Assembly (NCBI GenBank): GCA_030159075.1
Contig: BROG01000554.1
Location: forward strand, 135,001 to 199,000
Reading direction: 5' to 3'
Origin: Atrina japonica
Lineage: Eukaryota > Mollusca > Bivalvia > Pterioida > Pinnidae
DNA: 64,000 nucleotides
Shown here one piece after another: positions 12,933-23,456 of the stretch (position 1 is the first letter of the stretch; each line of letters begins with the position of its first letter). The position numbers and the translations under genes were made by a program. The notes under the pieces are model-generated. The model saw only the letters and a program-made list of their open reading frames with translations, ran no database searches and was not told the origin of the DNA.

Positions 12933-13195
12933 AATGTTGAGTTGCCTTTTCGTTGGCGGTTGTTGGGACGTCTATACCAATTGTGACGAGGATACACTCC
13001 TCAATTGTTTCATTGGACTTGACTGTGGACTCACGGCGGGTGTGACCGGTCGACAGGGGATGCTTACTCCTCCATGGCACCTGATCCCACCTCTTGCTTT
13101 TTAGAGGTCCGTGTTTGTCCATTTTTACCGGATTTGTATCTATGTCCTGGACATTCTATTGATTTATACTTTGGTATCTGAAATTTGTATATACA
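12933..13195 (+). mobile_element. 3' untranslated tail of the Naiad-like PLE
   Basis: Runs on from the RT stop codon and includes a conserved block with GACTGTGGACTCACGGCGGG, then GGGATGCTTACTCCTCC, GGCACCTGATCCCACCTC and TTTATACTTTGGTATCTGA. The same block recurs as solo copies at 15.9, 32.35 and 63.6 kb (plus) and 1.06 and 8.9 kb (minus), which marks it as the element's 3' end. Confidence 0.7.
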
Positions 13196-13406
13196 AATGG
13201 TTTCAACATGAAGAACAATTGCGAAAAAGAATCGAGATAGGACCAGGAGTCCGGAAGGAGCCAGCGTCCCCTGCCAGCTTGCCATATCCGTTGCAAATGT
13301 TCCATAGAAACATCTCCGTGAAAAAGTCAAGCTCAGTGAAGGGATGGATATAACAACGAACTCAATGTAAAGAGCAGTACGAATCCCAAAGGAGATAGGG
13401 CTAGAA
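13196..13406 (-). pseudogene. Further Naiad-like PLE tail fragment, opposite strand
   Basis: The minus strand reads GTFATDMASWQGTLAPSGLL then VLSRFF, a degraded match to the tail after the RT at 6090-6180 (plus), which reads HVTFGTGVHC and QRTLIPSGHLVLSRL. Two pieces of one family in opposite orientation, abutting at about 13195. Confidence 0.4.
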
Positions 13407-13408
13407 GT

Positions 13409-13846
13409 ATGGCACGCCAAAATCACATTAATAAGTTAAATCTAGTTTTTCTCCAGTTAAACCTAGTTTTCCTAAGTTAGACCTAGTTTTTCCCCAGTTA
13501 ATTTGGGTTACGAGTTAAAACTAATTTTTCTCCAGTTAATCCTAATTTTTCTCGAAAACGAAATTAACTAGAGAAAAATTAAGTTTAATTGAGAAAAACT
13601 AGGTTAACTGCGCGAGATACTTTTTAATGTTATTGTGGTGCAGATAAACCTAGTTTTTCTCAGTTAAACTAGCTTTTTCTGGAGAAAAACTAGGTTTAAC
13701 TCTTTTTATGATTTTTAATTTTTCTCAGTTAAATCTAGTTTCTCTCAAGTTAATGTGGGTTTCTGAGATAATCAAGGTTTAACTGAAGAAAAGCTAAGCT
13801 GAAAAAATCTAGGGTTAACTCATTAATGTGATTATGGCGTACCATA
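13409..13846. mobile_element. MITE with ~38-bp inverted termini and internal GTTAAACCTAG subrepeats
   Basis: The left end TATGGCACGCCAAAATCACA is the reverse complement (few mismatches) of the right end around TGTGATTATGGCGTACCATA. The interior is built of repeated GTTAAACCTAGTTTTTCTC-like blocks in both orientations, so the whole element can fold on itself. A partial right end recurs at 14318-14385. No transposase. Confidence 0.65.
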
Positions 13847-13884
13847 TAGATGAGTCAAACTTAAGTATTAATTAACTAATTAAG

Positions 13885-14330
13885 GTGGTATCATACAACT
13901 AATAATATGTCTAAAAGTATAGCCGAAATCCGTCTAAGAGTAACCACTGTAAAAAAATGACTATCTTAGCTTTAGAACGCTTTGGAATTTAAATGATTTT
14001 ATCAGTGCCAAATATTTCTTTAGTATAAGATGACCAACTGGTACCGAAATACCAGGTACTAGGTTTATGTATACCCTCGGGGACTCATACGGTCCTCCCG
14101 CAGTGGCAACGACCTAGTGGTTATAAATATTATAAACATAATACCAAAGTTATAATGCTCAAGGCGATATCGTTTCTGTCAATTAGACTTCATCAGTTGA
14201 GCTCCAATTTGAAAAGTATGTGTTTTTTTCTAAAGATAAAGTCGTATCATACAAGGCCAAATAATATCTCTAAATGTATAGCCGAATTCCGTCTAAGAGT
14301 AACTACTGTAAAAAAGTTCGTGGAGAAAAA
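13885..14330 (-). mobile_element. Retrozyme-like tandem element, about 1.2 monomers of 359 bp
   Basis: The block containing CGTCTAAGAGTAA and CACTGTAAAAAA (as read on the plus strand) occurs at 13931 and again at 14290, giving a 359-bp period. The intervening monomer is homologous to 8150-8620. It is flanked by a complete MITE (13409-13846) on one side and a partial copy of that MITE (14318-14385) on the other. It carries the best-preserved hammerhead of the window and no coding potential. Confidence 0.7.
14157..14202 (-). ncRNA. Type I hammerhead ribozyme
   Basis: Read on the minus strand: GCTCAA (14202-14197) pairs perfectly with TTGAGC (14162-14157) as stem I. Then comes the core CTGATGA (14196-14190), a 13-nt segment with a GTC/GAC stem II (14189-14177), GAAA (14176-14173), and a stem III region containing palindromic CGATATCG (14172-14163). 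Predicted cleavage is just before TTGAGC. Weak points: the first stem II pair is A-A, and the base expected to be U16.1 is C in this copy. Short self-complementary stem III sequences are known in hammerheads that act as dimers. Confidence 0.72.
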
Positions 14331-14385
14331 CAGGATTTGACTAAAAAAAACTAGGTTTAATTCATAAATGTGATTATTTACGTGC
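14318..14385. mobile_element. Partial copy of the GTTAAACCTAG MITE
   Basis: AACTAGGTTTAATTCATAAA, TGTGATTATTTACGTGCCAT and ATTAGTAAAACTTAAATATA repeat both the right end of the 13.4-kb MITE and its flank, so element and flank were duplicated together or the host site is itself repeated. Confidence 0.45.
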
Positions 14386-15164
14386 CATACAGATTAGTAA
14401 AACTTAAATATAAATTAACTCATATGTATATTTCTTATTCTATGGTATCTTCGACATTTGATTACTTGGAATATATTGTTTTTGTACACGTATGGGGATT
14501 GTAATTACATTGTATTTAGTTATATCTAAATGGTTTTGAACGAGGTATATACGAAGAAGTTGGCAAGCCATTATTTTAGGAATAAAGTTTACTTTGTAAG
14601 ACAATATGAAAACACTGAAAATATTTTACGGTACCTACTGACCTGTCTTGGATTTCCACAATATTATGTATATTGTCATTTAAAATCACATAACCTTTTT
14701 ATAACACTTGAAAATATACTCAAGTATGAGAATATTCTCAACTTGGCCTGCTCAGCCTATCAGATTTACGGATTAGCCACAGCTGAACTAAATTTTTAGA
14801 CTTACGTAATTCTTAAGTTTTATGGTGCCAGGCCCAGTATGTAGCTAACTCGACTAATAGGAATGCCAGCTCGCAATGTTCAGCCTGCAATCCACTTTTC
14901 AGTGTGTTCAATATATTTTACGTATAAAATAGATTACACTATGATGGTTATATAATCAATTTTCTTCGTATTACAAAACTGTATTACTGAAAAACATGAG
15001 CATCATTTAAAATTAAAAATCGCTTTTAATGTCTATATCTTGCTTTTCTTGCCTTCGTTAAAGCTATAATGTTTCTCCCGTCATGTTATACTAGCTGACA
15101 TATTCCGAAAGTAATTCTAATGCTTTTAAGTTTTGAGTGAGATCATGTGGTGTATTCTGTATTT

Positions 15165-15300
15165 TGATCTGGTTTGGTCGACATGGAATACTCACTCCTC
15201 CATTCCGTCATATTCTTTATAGAGGTCAGTGTAAGTCAAATATTTTCAGAGCTTTGTCTCAGGGACATCGTTCATGTTAGAACTTTCGTATCTATAATTT
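15165..15300 (+). mobile_element. Degraded fragment of the PLE 3' tail
   Basis: GGTCGACATGGAATACTCAC, CTCCATTCC and AGAGGTCAGTGTAAGTC, then a GGGACAT and TCGTATCTATAATTTATA end, resemble the distal part of the tail. Confidence 0.35.
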
Positions 15301-15522
15301 ATAAATATTATGCTCCAATAATAGGATATGGCACCACTAAGCTCCCATAGACATAAATATTTCATCACTACTATACTGTTTGCTGTGGCTATTTATATCT
15401 ATTAATAAATAAGGATCTTTTATGAATGGTATAGCCTACCGCTCCATACGTACATATAACAAACCCAATTCTGGACATGAATGAATCCCAGATATATGAA
15501 TACATAGCAACTTTAACACAAC

Positions 15523-15543
15523 TTTACACACACACACACACAC

Positions 15544-15625
<82 letters not shown>
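15523..15625. repeat. (AC)n(AT)n microsatellite
   Basis: (CA)n about 20 bp, then about 80 bp of (TA)n. Confidence 0.97.
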
Positions 15626-15627
<2 letters not shown>

Positions 15628-15896
15628 CAACTGGGACAACTGGGTTTCCATACTCTACAATATCCTGAACCCGTTCCTCAGGTTTATTGCATTTTCCCCT
15701 TTAAACAAAAATTGAATTGATGTGCAAACGAAATCACAAGAGGCTAATGTCCAGTATGTCTGATCGAAGTAGTTTAATCACAACAGTCATTCCTAAGTTA
15801 GACAAACTATTATATGATAATTATACAATGCAAACCTTAGGTGGATCTTAACTATAATCAAGTGGATATAAACACACAAAATTAAGAATTACATAT

Positions 15897-16205
15897 GTAA
15901 TGGTATAATAGTCGTGTTTGCGACTACTCTGTTTCACTAAGTGAAATGTTGAGTTGCCTTTTCGATGGCGGTTGCTAACACGTCTGTACCAATTGTGACG
16001 AGGATACACTCCTCACGTGTTTCATTGGAATTGACTGTGGTTTCACGGCGGGTGTGACCGGTCGACAGGGGATGCTTACTCCTCCATGATCCCACCTCTT
16101 GGTTTCCAGAGGTCCGTCTTTGTCAATTTTTACCGGATTTGTATCTATGTCCTGGACATTATATTGATTTATACTTTGGTATCTGAATTATTTTTATATA
16201 TATGT
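15897..16205 (+). mobile_element. Solo 3' tail of Naiad-like PLE
   Basis: Begins within the last codons of the RT (GGTATAATAGTCGTGTTTGC) and follows the tail at 12.9-13.19 kb closely to the TATCTGA end. A 5'-truncated insertion. Confidence 0.7.
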
Positions 16206-16209
16206 TCTT

Positions 16210-17129
16210 TAAAACATACGTTCTATTTGATTGAAATGAACTACACAGATTTTGGAACACTTTTTAACACTATTATTAAAGCTTCTCTGATTCGTGATCA
16301 GAGTGATCAAAAAGCACATTAATTTAAAAATCAATATAATCTAGTATTTTACTGATAGAAAAGTCACTTAAAAATTAGATTTTCTCAGGCCTGATCAATA
16401 CTTAACATCTGTTATAGGCTAAATACATCACTTTCCAAAGTCGTGTTATAAGTAAACCCTGAACTATTTCAAACATACGTGGTATAAAGCAATTTTGCGA
16501 AGTTAATAAACCAGTAAAAACGTGTTGTGAAGCCCCATTATGTATTAGATAAACAGACGACGACTGAATTCCATTTTAGTACATTAAAGTCGTTTGCCGG
16601 ATGACCTTTACCCTTTAACCTAACACCTTCAGCACTCAGTCCATACTCTTTCTGCACTTCTGAAGAGTTAGTTTTTTTATCTAAATCTGCACGTTATCAC
16701 CACGATTATCTGTATTTATGGTGATAGAGTGATAGGATAAAAAACACTGAACAAAAACAATTATCGAAAAACAACGAACTTATTTGATTTAAATGACCGG
16801 TGGATACACTTGATTTAAAGAGAAGCACGAGTATTTAATGTCCTTGCCAATCATCCCTATTATATAAAACATGGGGATATGTTGCGTGAGTGAAATTGTG
16901 TCCATAAATATATACAACGAATTTTCTAAAACAGTCAGACAAAGGAATCAAGTTGCATCACCATGACCATTTTAAATTCATATTTGGGCATAAAAGGTTC
17001 GGTGCAAGTGCGGAAAGGAGATGAACAATCACCTATGAAAATATGACTTGATTGAGGATCGAAATATGATTCTTTTGCTGAAGTCTGGTGTTATACCAGC
17101 TGATATATAACATGCCCGCTTTGAATTAG
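16210..17129. other. No recognisable gene
   Basis: AT-rich sequence without long frames or clear repeats. Confidence 0.5.
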
Positions 17130-17260
17130 ATCAGATTTGTGTTTACAAAATGCATTGCAATATATAAACATAATATCAACGCTTCATATTTGAAATACAT
17201 GCTCAAGATGATCGTTTCTCTCATCAATTGAGCCTCAGTTTTACAACATGAAAAAAAATA
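17130..17260 (-). mobile_element. Decayed third copy of the hammerhead repeat
   Basis: On the minus strand 17233-17201 reads GCTCAA, TTGATGA, GA, GAAAC, GATCATC, TTGAGC. Stem I is perfect, the core is nearly intact (C3 changed to T) and stem II has collapsed to two bases. The flanks (TATAAACATAATA and the poly-A-rich side) also match the 14.15-kb copy with gaps. Not expected to be active. Confidence 0.5.
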
Positions 17261-19571
17261 TGATAAAAGGTTGGAAGGGAAAGAGTGGTAGTTGACTACG
17301 TTAAATAAACTAAATCAAAACGCATTATCTGAACCATCTAAGTCCCTCTTAAAAGGTAATATATATTTCGATGTTATAGATATCAACTTGATTCTAAACG
17401 AGATGACGAAAGTAACTATATTTTTTACTATTTTTAAATTAATCACGAACAAATCAATATTCTGAGCCATTCTACTGACTTTCGATGTCTGATCTTGTGA
17501 TTTATAAATCTAGAGAGTTCTCGATCACCGGAAATGACAAACGTACCTTCAGTCATAGTCAACCCTTAGTGGCATCAACAATATTGTCAGAGTTATGCAT
17601 TTATTTAGTCTCATATTCATTGAAGTTCTAACTGAAAGATCCATTAAGTGCACCAATGATTTTACGAGTCGAATTCATCAGGCTGGGTTTAAAACATCAA
17701 CTGATAAGAGTAATTAAATGCATTTGTAATATAGATGGGGTATCCGTCTTTCTTACGACTTTGGGCGGCAAAACGATTAAGATTTCCGGACGGAAATGAC
17801 GTCAAGAAATAGTTATTGACAAAGTTGACTTTTAGAGGGTATCTTTATGGTCCAAAGTTAAAACACTTCACTCCTCATCAATCGTGACAAAGTCTATACA
17901 TGATACATCTCTCAATGAATGTTATAAATTAAATAATTGATATGCTTTAATGATACAATTAGTTAGATAATTCATTAAAAAGATAATGTAATTAAAATTA
18001 AAATTGTAAACTGTCGGTTTCTGTATTAACAGACACAGACGTTTTAAAAAGAAACACTCTTATTTCTTTCATAACAAAAATATATTTAATCAAACAACAC
18101 TCATCTGCAAAATTTAAACGCCTAGAATCAAAAACATATATTCATCAAAGAGCATGTATTCCATGAAGCAATGGTGTTAATTCGTGGAATAAGATTTAAT
18201 CTGTCTGTGATTAATTCTATCGTTATGTAATTGTGTTCTTCTATGGTTTGTTTTCCATGTGTCACCAATTCTATAAACAATACTTATCAGACGACAAATA
18301 CCGGGAATGACATACAAAATTATATAGCAATTTGTAGCTTGGTGATTGGTCCGGACAAGAAAACGTATCAAATTATACATTTAGTTTTTAAACTGTAATT
18401 TTTCTTGTAAAACAGCATCAAAAGATTTTTTCGTTTTGTTTTATGCATCAGTAACAAAGAGTTTATACGAAAATTATCTTAAATGTATTCTATGATAACA
18501 GTTAGAAGCAGTATGAAAAGTGTGAAACATTAATTTTATGATTTTAACTGCATGAATAGTTTGTTCTTTTGTTGTTATTATTCACTTTTGGGAAACAGAA
18601 AAACGTGTCTTCATTGTGATCCTTATCGCCTAAGGAAACCATAAATTCTTAGAACTGAATCACCATTACACTAAAGTGCAAAACATTATTTCTCATTTGA
18701 ATTCACTGACATATAATACATATTGAATCTTGGTTGAACAAAAAGAAGTAGAAGTCAATAATGCAATTTTCTTCTTTGTTTTTTTTTTTTTTGGGGGGGG
18801 GGGGTTGGGGGGAATATTTCCAAATGACAAATATATAATTGTGTGAAAGATAACATAGGTTTCATTTATTCATAATTTTGCATTTCTAATACTTTGGAAC
18901 CTTTAATGGACTAGAAAACGATTAGATAACTTTTATGACATCTAACTGAATTCCTGTCAAAGAATATGTCAATCATTTGGCAATCATACGGTATCTTTGT
19001 ACACATAGGTAATATTTCTCACAAGTCATACAAGAACAACGCAGGCGCAAATACTGAATACTGCACCGATTTCCTAGAGTATGAAATTTGCGCTTGCCTA
19101 ATGGACCAGACAAACTAAACCCCAATTTTGTATTTCCTAAAACATAACATATCTAGCATAGGCGTAGAAAAAGTCCCCCCAAAGACACCCGCACAGGCAC
19201 ACATACTTTTTCACATACAAGCAATATTCTTTTTCACATACAAGCAAAATTTTTTTTACATACAAGCAAATTCCTTATATCATAAACAAGTAAGTAATTC
19301 TTTTTTTAATGTAAATTGACGTGTTTATAGTATAATCAAAATGCATATGAAACAAATTATAAAAAGGGGTAAACATTTCACAATTTTATTTTTTTTGCCC
19401 ACCCACCCAACCCCCCCCCCTTTTATTTGCTTCTTACACCACTGTCTTGGACAACATTCGTAGATAATTGTGTCAATAAAAATCATCCATGGAAAGACGG
19501 TGAGAAATCCGACTCGTAGTTGTAAAAAAAAGGCTAATTCTATCCGAAAAATAGAACAGCATGCTCTGTAA
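17261..19571. other. Intergenic sequence 3' of the SDR gene
   Basis: AT-rich. Contains poly-T/poly-G at about 18779-18812 and a 3-copy ~26-bp repeat (TTTTTCACATACAAGCAA) at 19205-19270. A TTTATT at about 19386 may be the SDR poly(A) signal on the minus strand. Confidence 0.45.
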
Positions 19572-19769
19572 TCAAGATGACAGTTTATGGTTTGTTATTC
19601 TCTCACAATTTTCGAAAACTTTTTTGGCAAGTCCTTCGTTGTAAGCGTCTTTGCTGACCCATCTGGAATGATCATACACCTGGCAATCCATAAAATATTT
19701 ACCGGTAAGCCCTTCAGCTCCTCGGCATACTGCACAATGAATGGACGTCTCTGCACCCTCTTGAGGTGA
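19572..19769 (-). CDS. SDR gene exon 6 with stop codon
   Basis: Acceptor TTTTATAG, then SPQEGAETSIHCAV and GLTGKYFMDCQ, matching the C-terminal part of RDH proteins (usually TPEEGAQT and GKYF). Stop TGA at 19574-19572. A possible polyadenylation signal (AATAAA on the minus strand) lies near 19390, about 180 nt downstream. Two open frames across this exon, one on each strand, are out of phase with the gene. Confidence 0.9.
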   Translation of the reverse strand, partial: SPQEGAETSIHCAVCRGAEGLTGKYFMDCQVYDHSRWVSKDAYNEGLAKKVFENCERITNHKLSS

Positions 19770-21374
19770 CTATAAAAAACATTATTACTACAAAAATAAC
19801 ATAAAACAATATAGTGCATTGGATTGACAGTGGAGTTAATCAAAATGCATTTATAGTACTGGAGTTATGGTACATTCATTCATGATTTCAACTTGTTTTA
19901 AATCTTTAACTTTAAAACATTCAATTGGATTACTGTTTATCTCGAAACTTTCGCCCTTGGTTATTTTCGCCCTTTAGCAACAAAAAGTATATTTAATATT
20001 TCCTTAATTCGCCCTATGCCACCATCGTGGCATTGAATGGCTTGCATGTGCAGGCTTCTATCATTTAGATTTAGCCATTAATTTTGTATTCACACTCTTA
20101 TCTCAGGACGACAATAGCGAAATCTTCTAAGTTACAGTAACTTGGAAATCTAGTATCGTTACAAAAACGATGTTCTGTTCTTGGTCCGATTGGTTTGCAA
20201 TATAGATATATTGTTTTGACAAACTTTGAAAATACAAAATTCAGTGCCTCTGTTGTATTCAATCTTTTTCTTTTTTTTTATTACTTAAATTTATATAAAA
20301 TAACAAAAAAAGAGAGATAAACACAGGCATAAAAATTCTTAAAGTCCAATACATTTTGTGAAAATGTATTGAGAAACTCAGGTTTGACACTTTTGTGATT
20401 GCAATTTATTGACTTATCCCTATTATTCGTATATGAATACCACACTGGACAAATATATAGGAATATAAGTTTTAATGCCTGTGTATAACTCTTATTTGTT
20501 GTTGTACGTCAAGTACAAATAGTAAAAATAGAAACAATTGAAATACTTTTGGGGTAAACACAACTAATGCCCCATTAATTATACTTCACCTTTGTCAGTA
20601 TGTATCCAACAGTATTTATGAAACCCCGTATAAAAAGAGGCATGTGCCGGAATACTTCCGTCCTTACAGTACCCGGATGTACAGAGTTTACCGTTACACC
20701 TGTAATTAAGATAAAAGTCCTGAATAATTTGAAATCAGGTATTTATACCACCTTTTTGTAAATGGGACATATGAAATTGAGATTTGTATCATGTTGTATT
20801 ATTTGTAACTATTGATTACCGGTATGCTAGTAATAACCTTAAGGTGAACTAGTTCACATTTTTCAGAATATTTGTATTTGTTCTTTTTTTAGAATGCACA
20901 CTATCTGAGAATATATCTGACCAAACTTAATATTTTTGTCAAATGAACTATATCACTTACCTGTGGATTTCCGGTGTCTCAATTACCTTCTTTTTTATGT
21001 GTCTCGCTTACCCATTTTTTCAGGTGTCTCAATTACTGGCGGTTTTCAAGCGTCTCACTTACCTGTATTTTTCAGGCGTCTAGCTAACTCGTTGGTACAA
21101 AGTAAAAATGCCAACTTAGAGTCGTGATACTGCATTTTGGTAAAATTTCTATCTCCACGCAAGTTGTCGCAGTCCACGTTTCCCATTGAGTTTGCATTTG
21201 ACGATATATTGACAATTCTGCTTGGTGCGCTTTTCTTCATTAAATCTATTGAAATACAAATGTATGTATCAGTAGGTGATATCAATGTGTGTAAAAACGG
21301 AGTTTACAGAAATACTACCATACCATACTACCAAAAATTATGAAATATGTATTATCACAAAAAAAAAATTTCCC

Positions 21375-21442
<68 letters not shown>

Positions 21443-23421
21443 CTCTCTCTCATTCTCTCTCTCTCAGATTGTTAGTCTAGCTATTTGTATAGTTTGATGA
21501 AATATATGTTTGTATAAAATTCCTGTGGTTATATGGTTATGCACGAAAGTTATCAAACTTGTTTTCATTAATGTTACTATATTCTATTTCAGCGGTTCTA
21601 ATTTATCCACAACATTGTATACAACGGAAGACAAATACATGAAAACACAGATATTTAAAGAAAACACTCTACCCTGAATCGCATTATTTTGAAAAACCAA
21701 ACACGTACAGATGCCTTATAACGACAACGAACGTCATTCCCAGTAGCTAACAATGTTAAATCAACTTTCTAAAAATAAAAATAAATAATTGTCTCGAATC
21801 TAATTTGATGAAATATTGCAATTTCTTTCACATTAGTGTGGAAGTCGATTTATTTTAAGTGGTTTGGAATATCTCGATTTCTTTTTATTAAACATCAACG
21901 TAAACTGCAAGTATTTGTTTGTAAAAAGCGAAATTTACAGCGTCATTTTACTCTTTGTTCATAATAAGTAGCGTCAACAAAACAATTACTGGAAAAACAA
22001 TGTTGTTTCTCAGAAATAAAACTTCGGAGAAAAACAAAAATCAGATGAAAATAAATTAACTTTGTTCTTAACATAAAAAAACCCATTAATTTGTAAATGT
22101 TACTTGAAAACGTTCATTTGATATCAAAATTTAAGAGAAGTGGCGTCAGTTGACATATTCATAGCATTATAATTCTGGTTACAATGCGATCAGAATTTAA
22201 ATCCCTACCTTTGTTGTTTTCAATATACTTAAAGGGGCATTAGATGTGTTAACCAAAAACATTAATTTGATTTTTTCTACATTCACTACTTGTACTTCAT
22301 GTACAATTCAATAAGAGGCATAAGAAATCTTATGTTTCTATATATTTTGTGATAATCAGGTCAGGTCTCGTGTGGTGTGCATATACAAATAGCAAGGTTG
22401 AATTAATCAATTGCAAGTAAATAATTGTCAAACTGGTTTTTTAAAGCAAGTTTCCCAAAATATATAGGAATTTAAGTATTGTATGCCTGTGTATAATTCT
22501 TTTTGTTTTTGTATATCAATCTGAGAGGTAAAAAGGAAAGAATTTTATTTTAAAAAAAAAACACAGCTAAAGACCTTTTAAAGATGTTATACTTGTTAGA
22601 ACAATTTCTCCGGAATAAGTTAAGTGATCTGCTACATATGAAATAAAGTCATGTGACCATAATTACAGGGGAATTAACTGCGTTTAACAAAATAAAATCA
22701 TTTTACTACGTAGATTGATGAACAATAACAGATAAGAGATAAACACAGGCATAAACAAGTTTATATTCCTATCAATTTTGTGAAAATAAGCTCAGGTCCA
22801 ATGTCATATGTATATATAAAAAGGTCTATTTAATTATATACAAACGAATTATTGCCAAACGGGGTTAATCAAGCAATTTTCACAAAATCTATATATATAT
22901 ATAGTTACTTTACATCAATCTAAGTAGTAAAAAAGGAATAGACCTCTCTGGAAAAAAACACAGCTATACCCTTTAAATTGACAGAAAACTTCAGTTCCCA
23001 TACAGTATTTAATGATAGGTTACAGTGGAGCTAGCGCTGTCTTCATCATTTTTTCAAAGAGGATAAAAAATGGAACCAAGTATACAGCTGAAGCAATGAT
23101 AAATAAAGGCATCTAAAATAGATCATTATTTGTTATCAAATTTAACAATAGGACTTTTGGTTAGATTACGATTTATGGTTTGGCAATGTATGTCAGTACG
23201 TCTGTACGACTGTCTATTTCAACAATTTGGTTGTGAGAAAACCGGTCAGATTATAACGTTGTACCTTTACATGATGATGATGCTGATGATGAAGATGATG
23301 ACGATGACGAAGACGACAATGATAGCACATGGTGGTATTAGTGGACTATGACCTTCATTATTCACTTTGATCTTAGCGTTTTGATTACAATGTTTCGCGA
23401 TTCGACCATATGGCCTTGAAC

Positions 23422-23456
<35 letters not shown>

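Noticed and set aside
12933..13195. Hammerhead ribozyme in the PLE 3' tail
   Set aside because: I looked for CTGANGA followed by GAAA in this tail and in its solo copies and found none; the hammerheads belong to a separate repeat.
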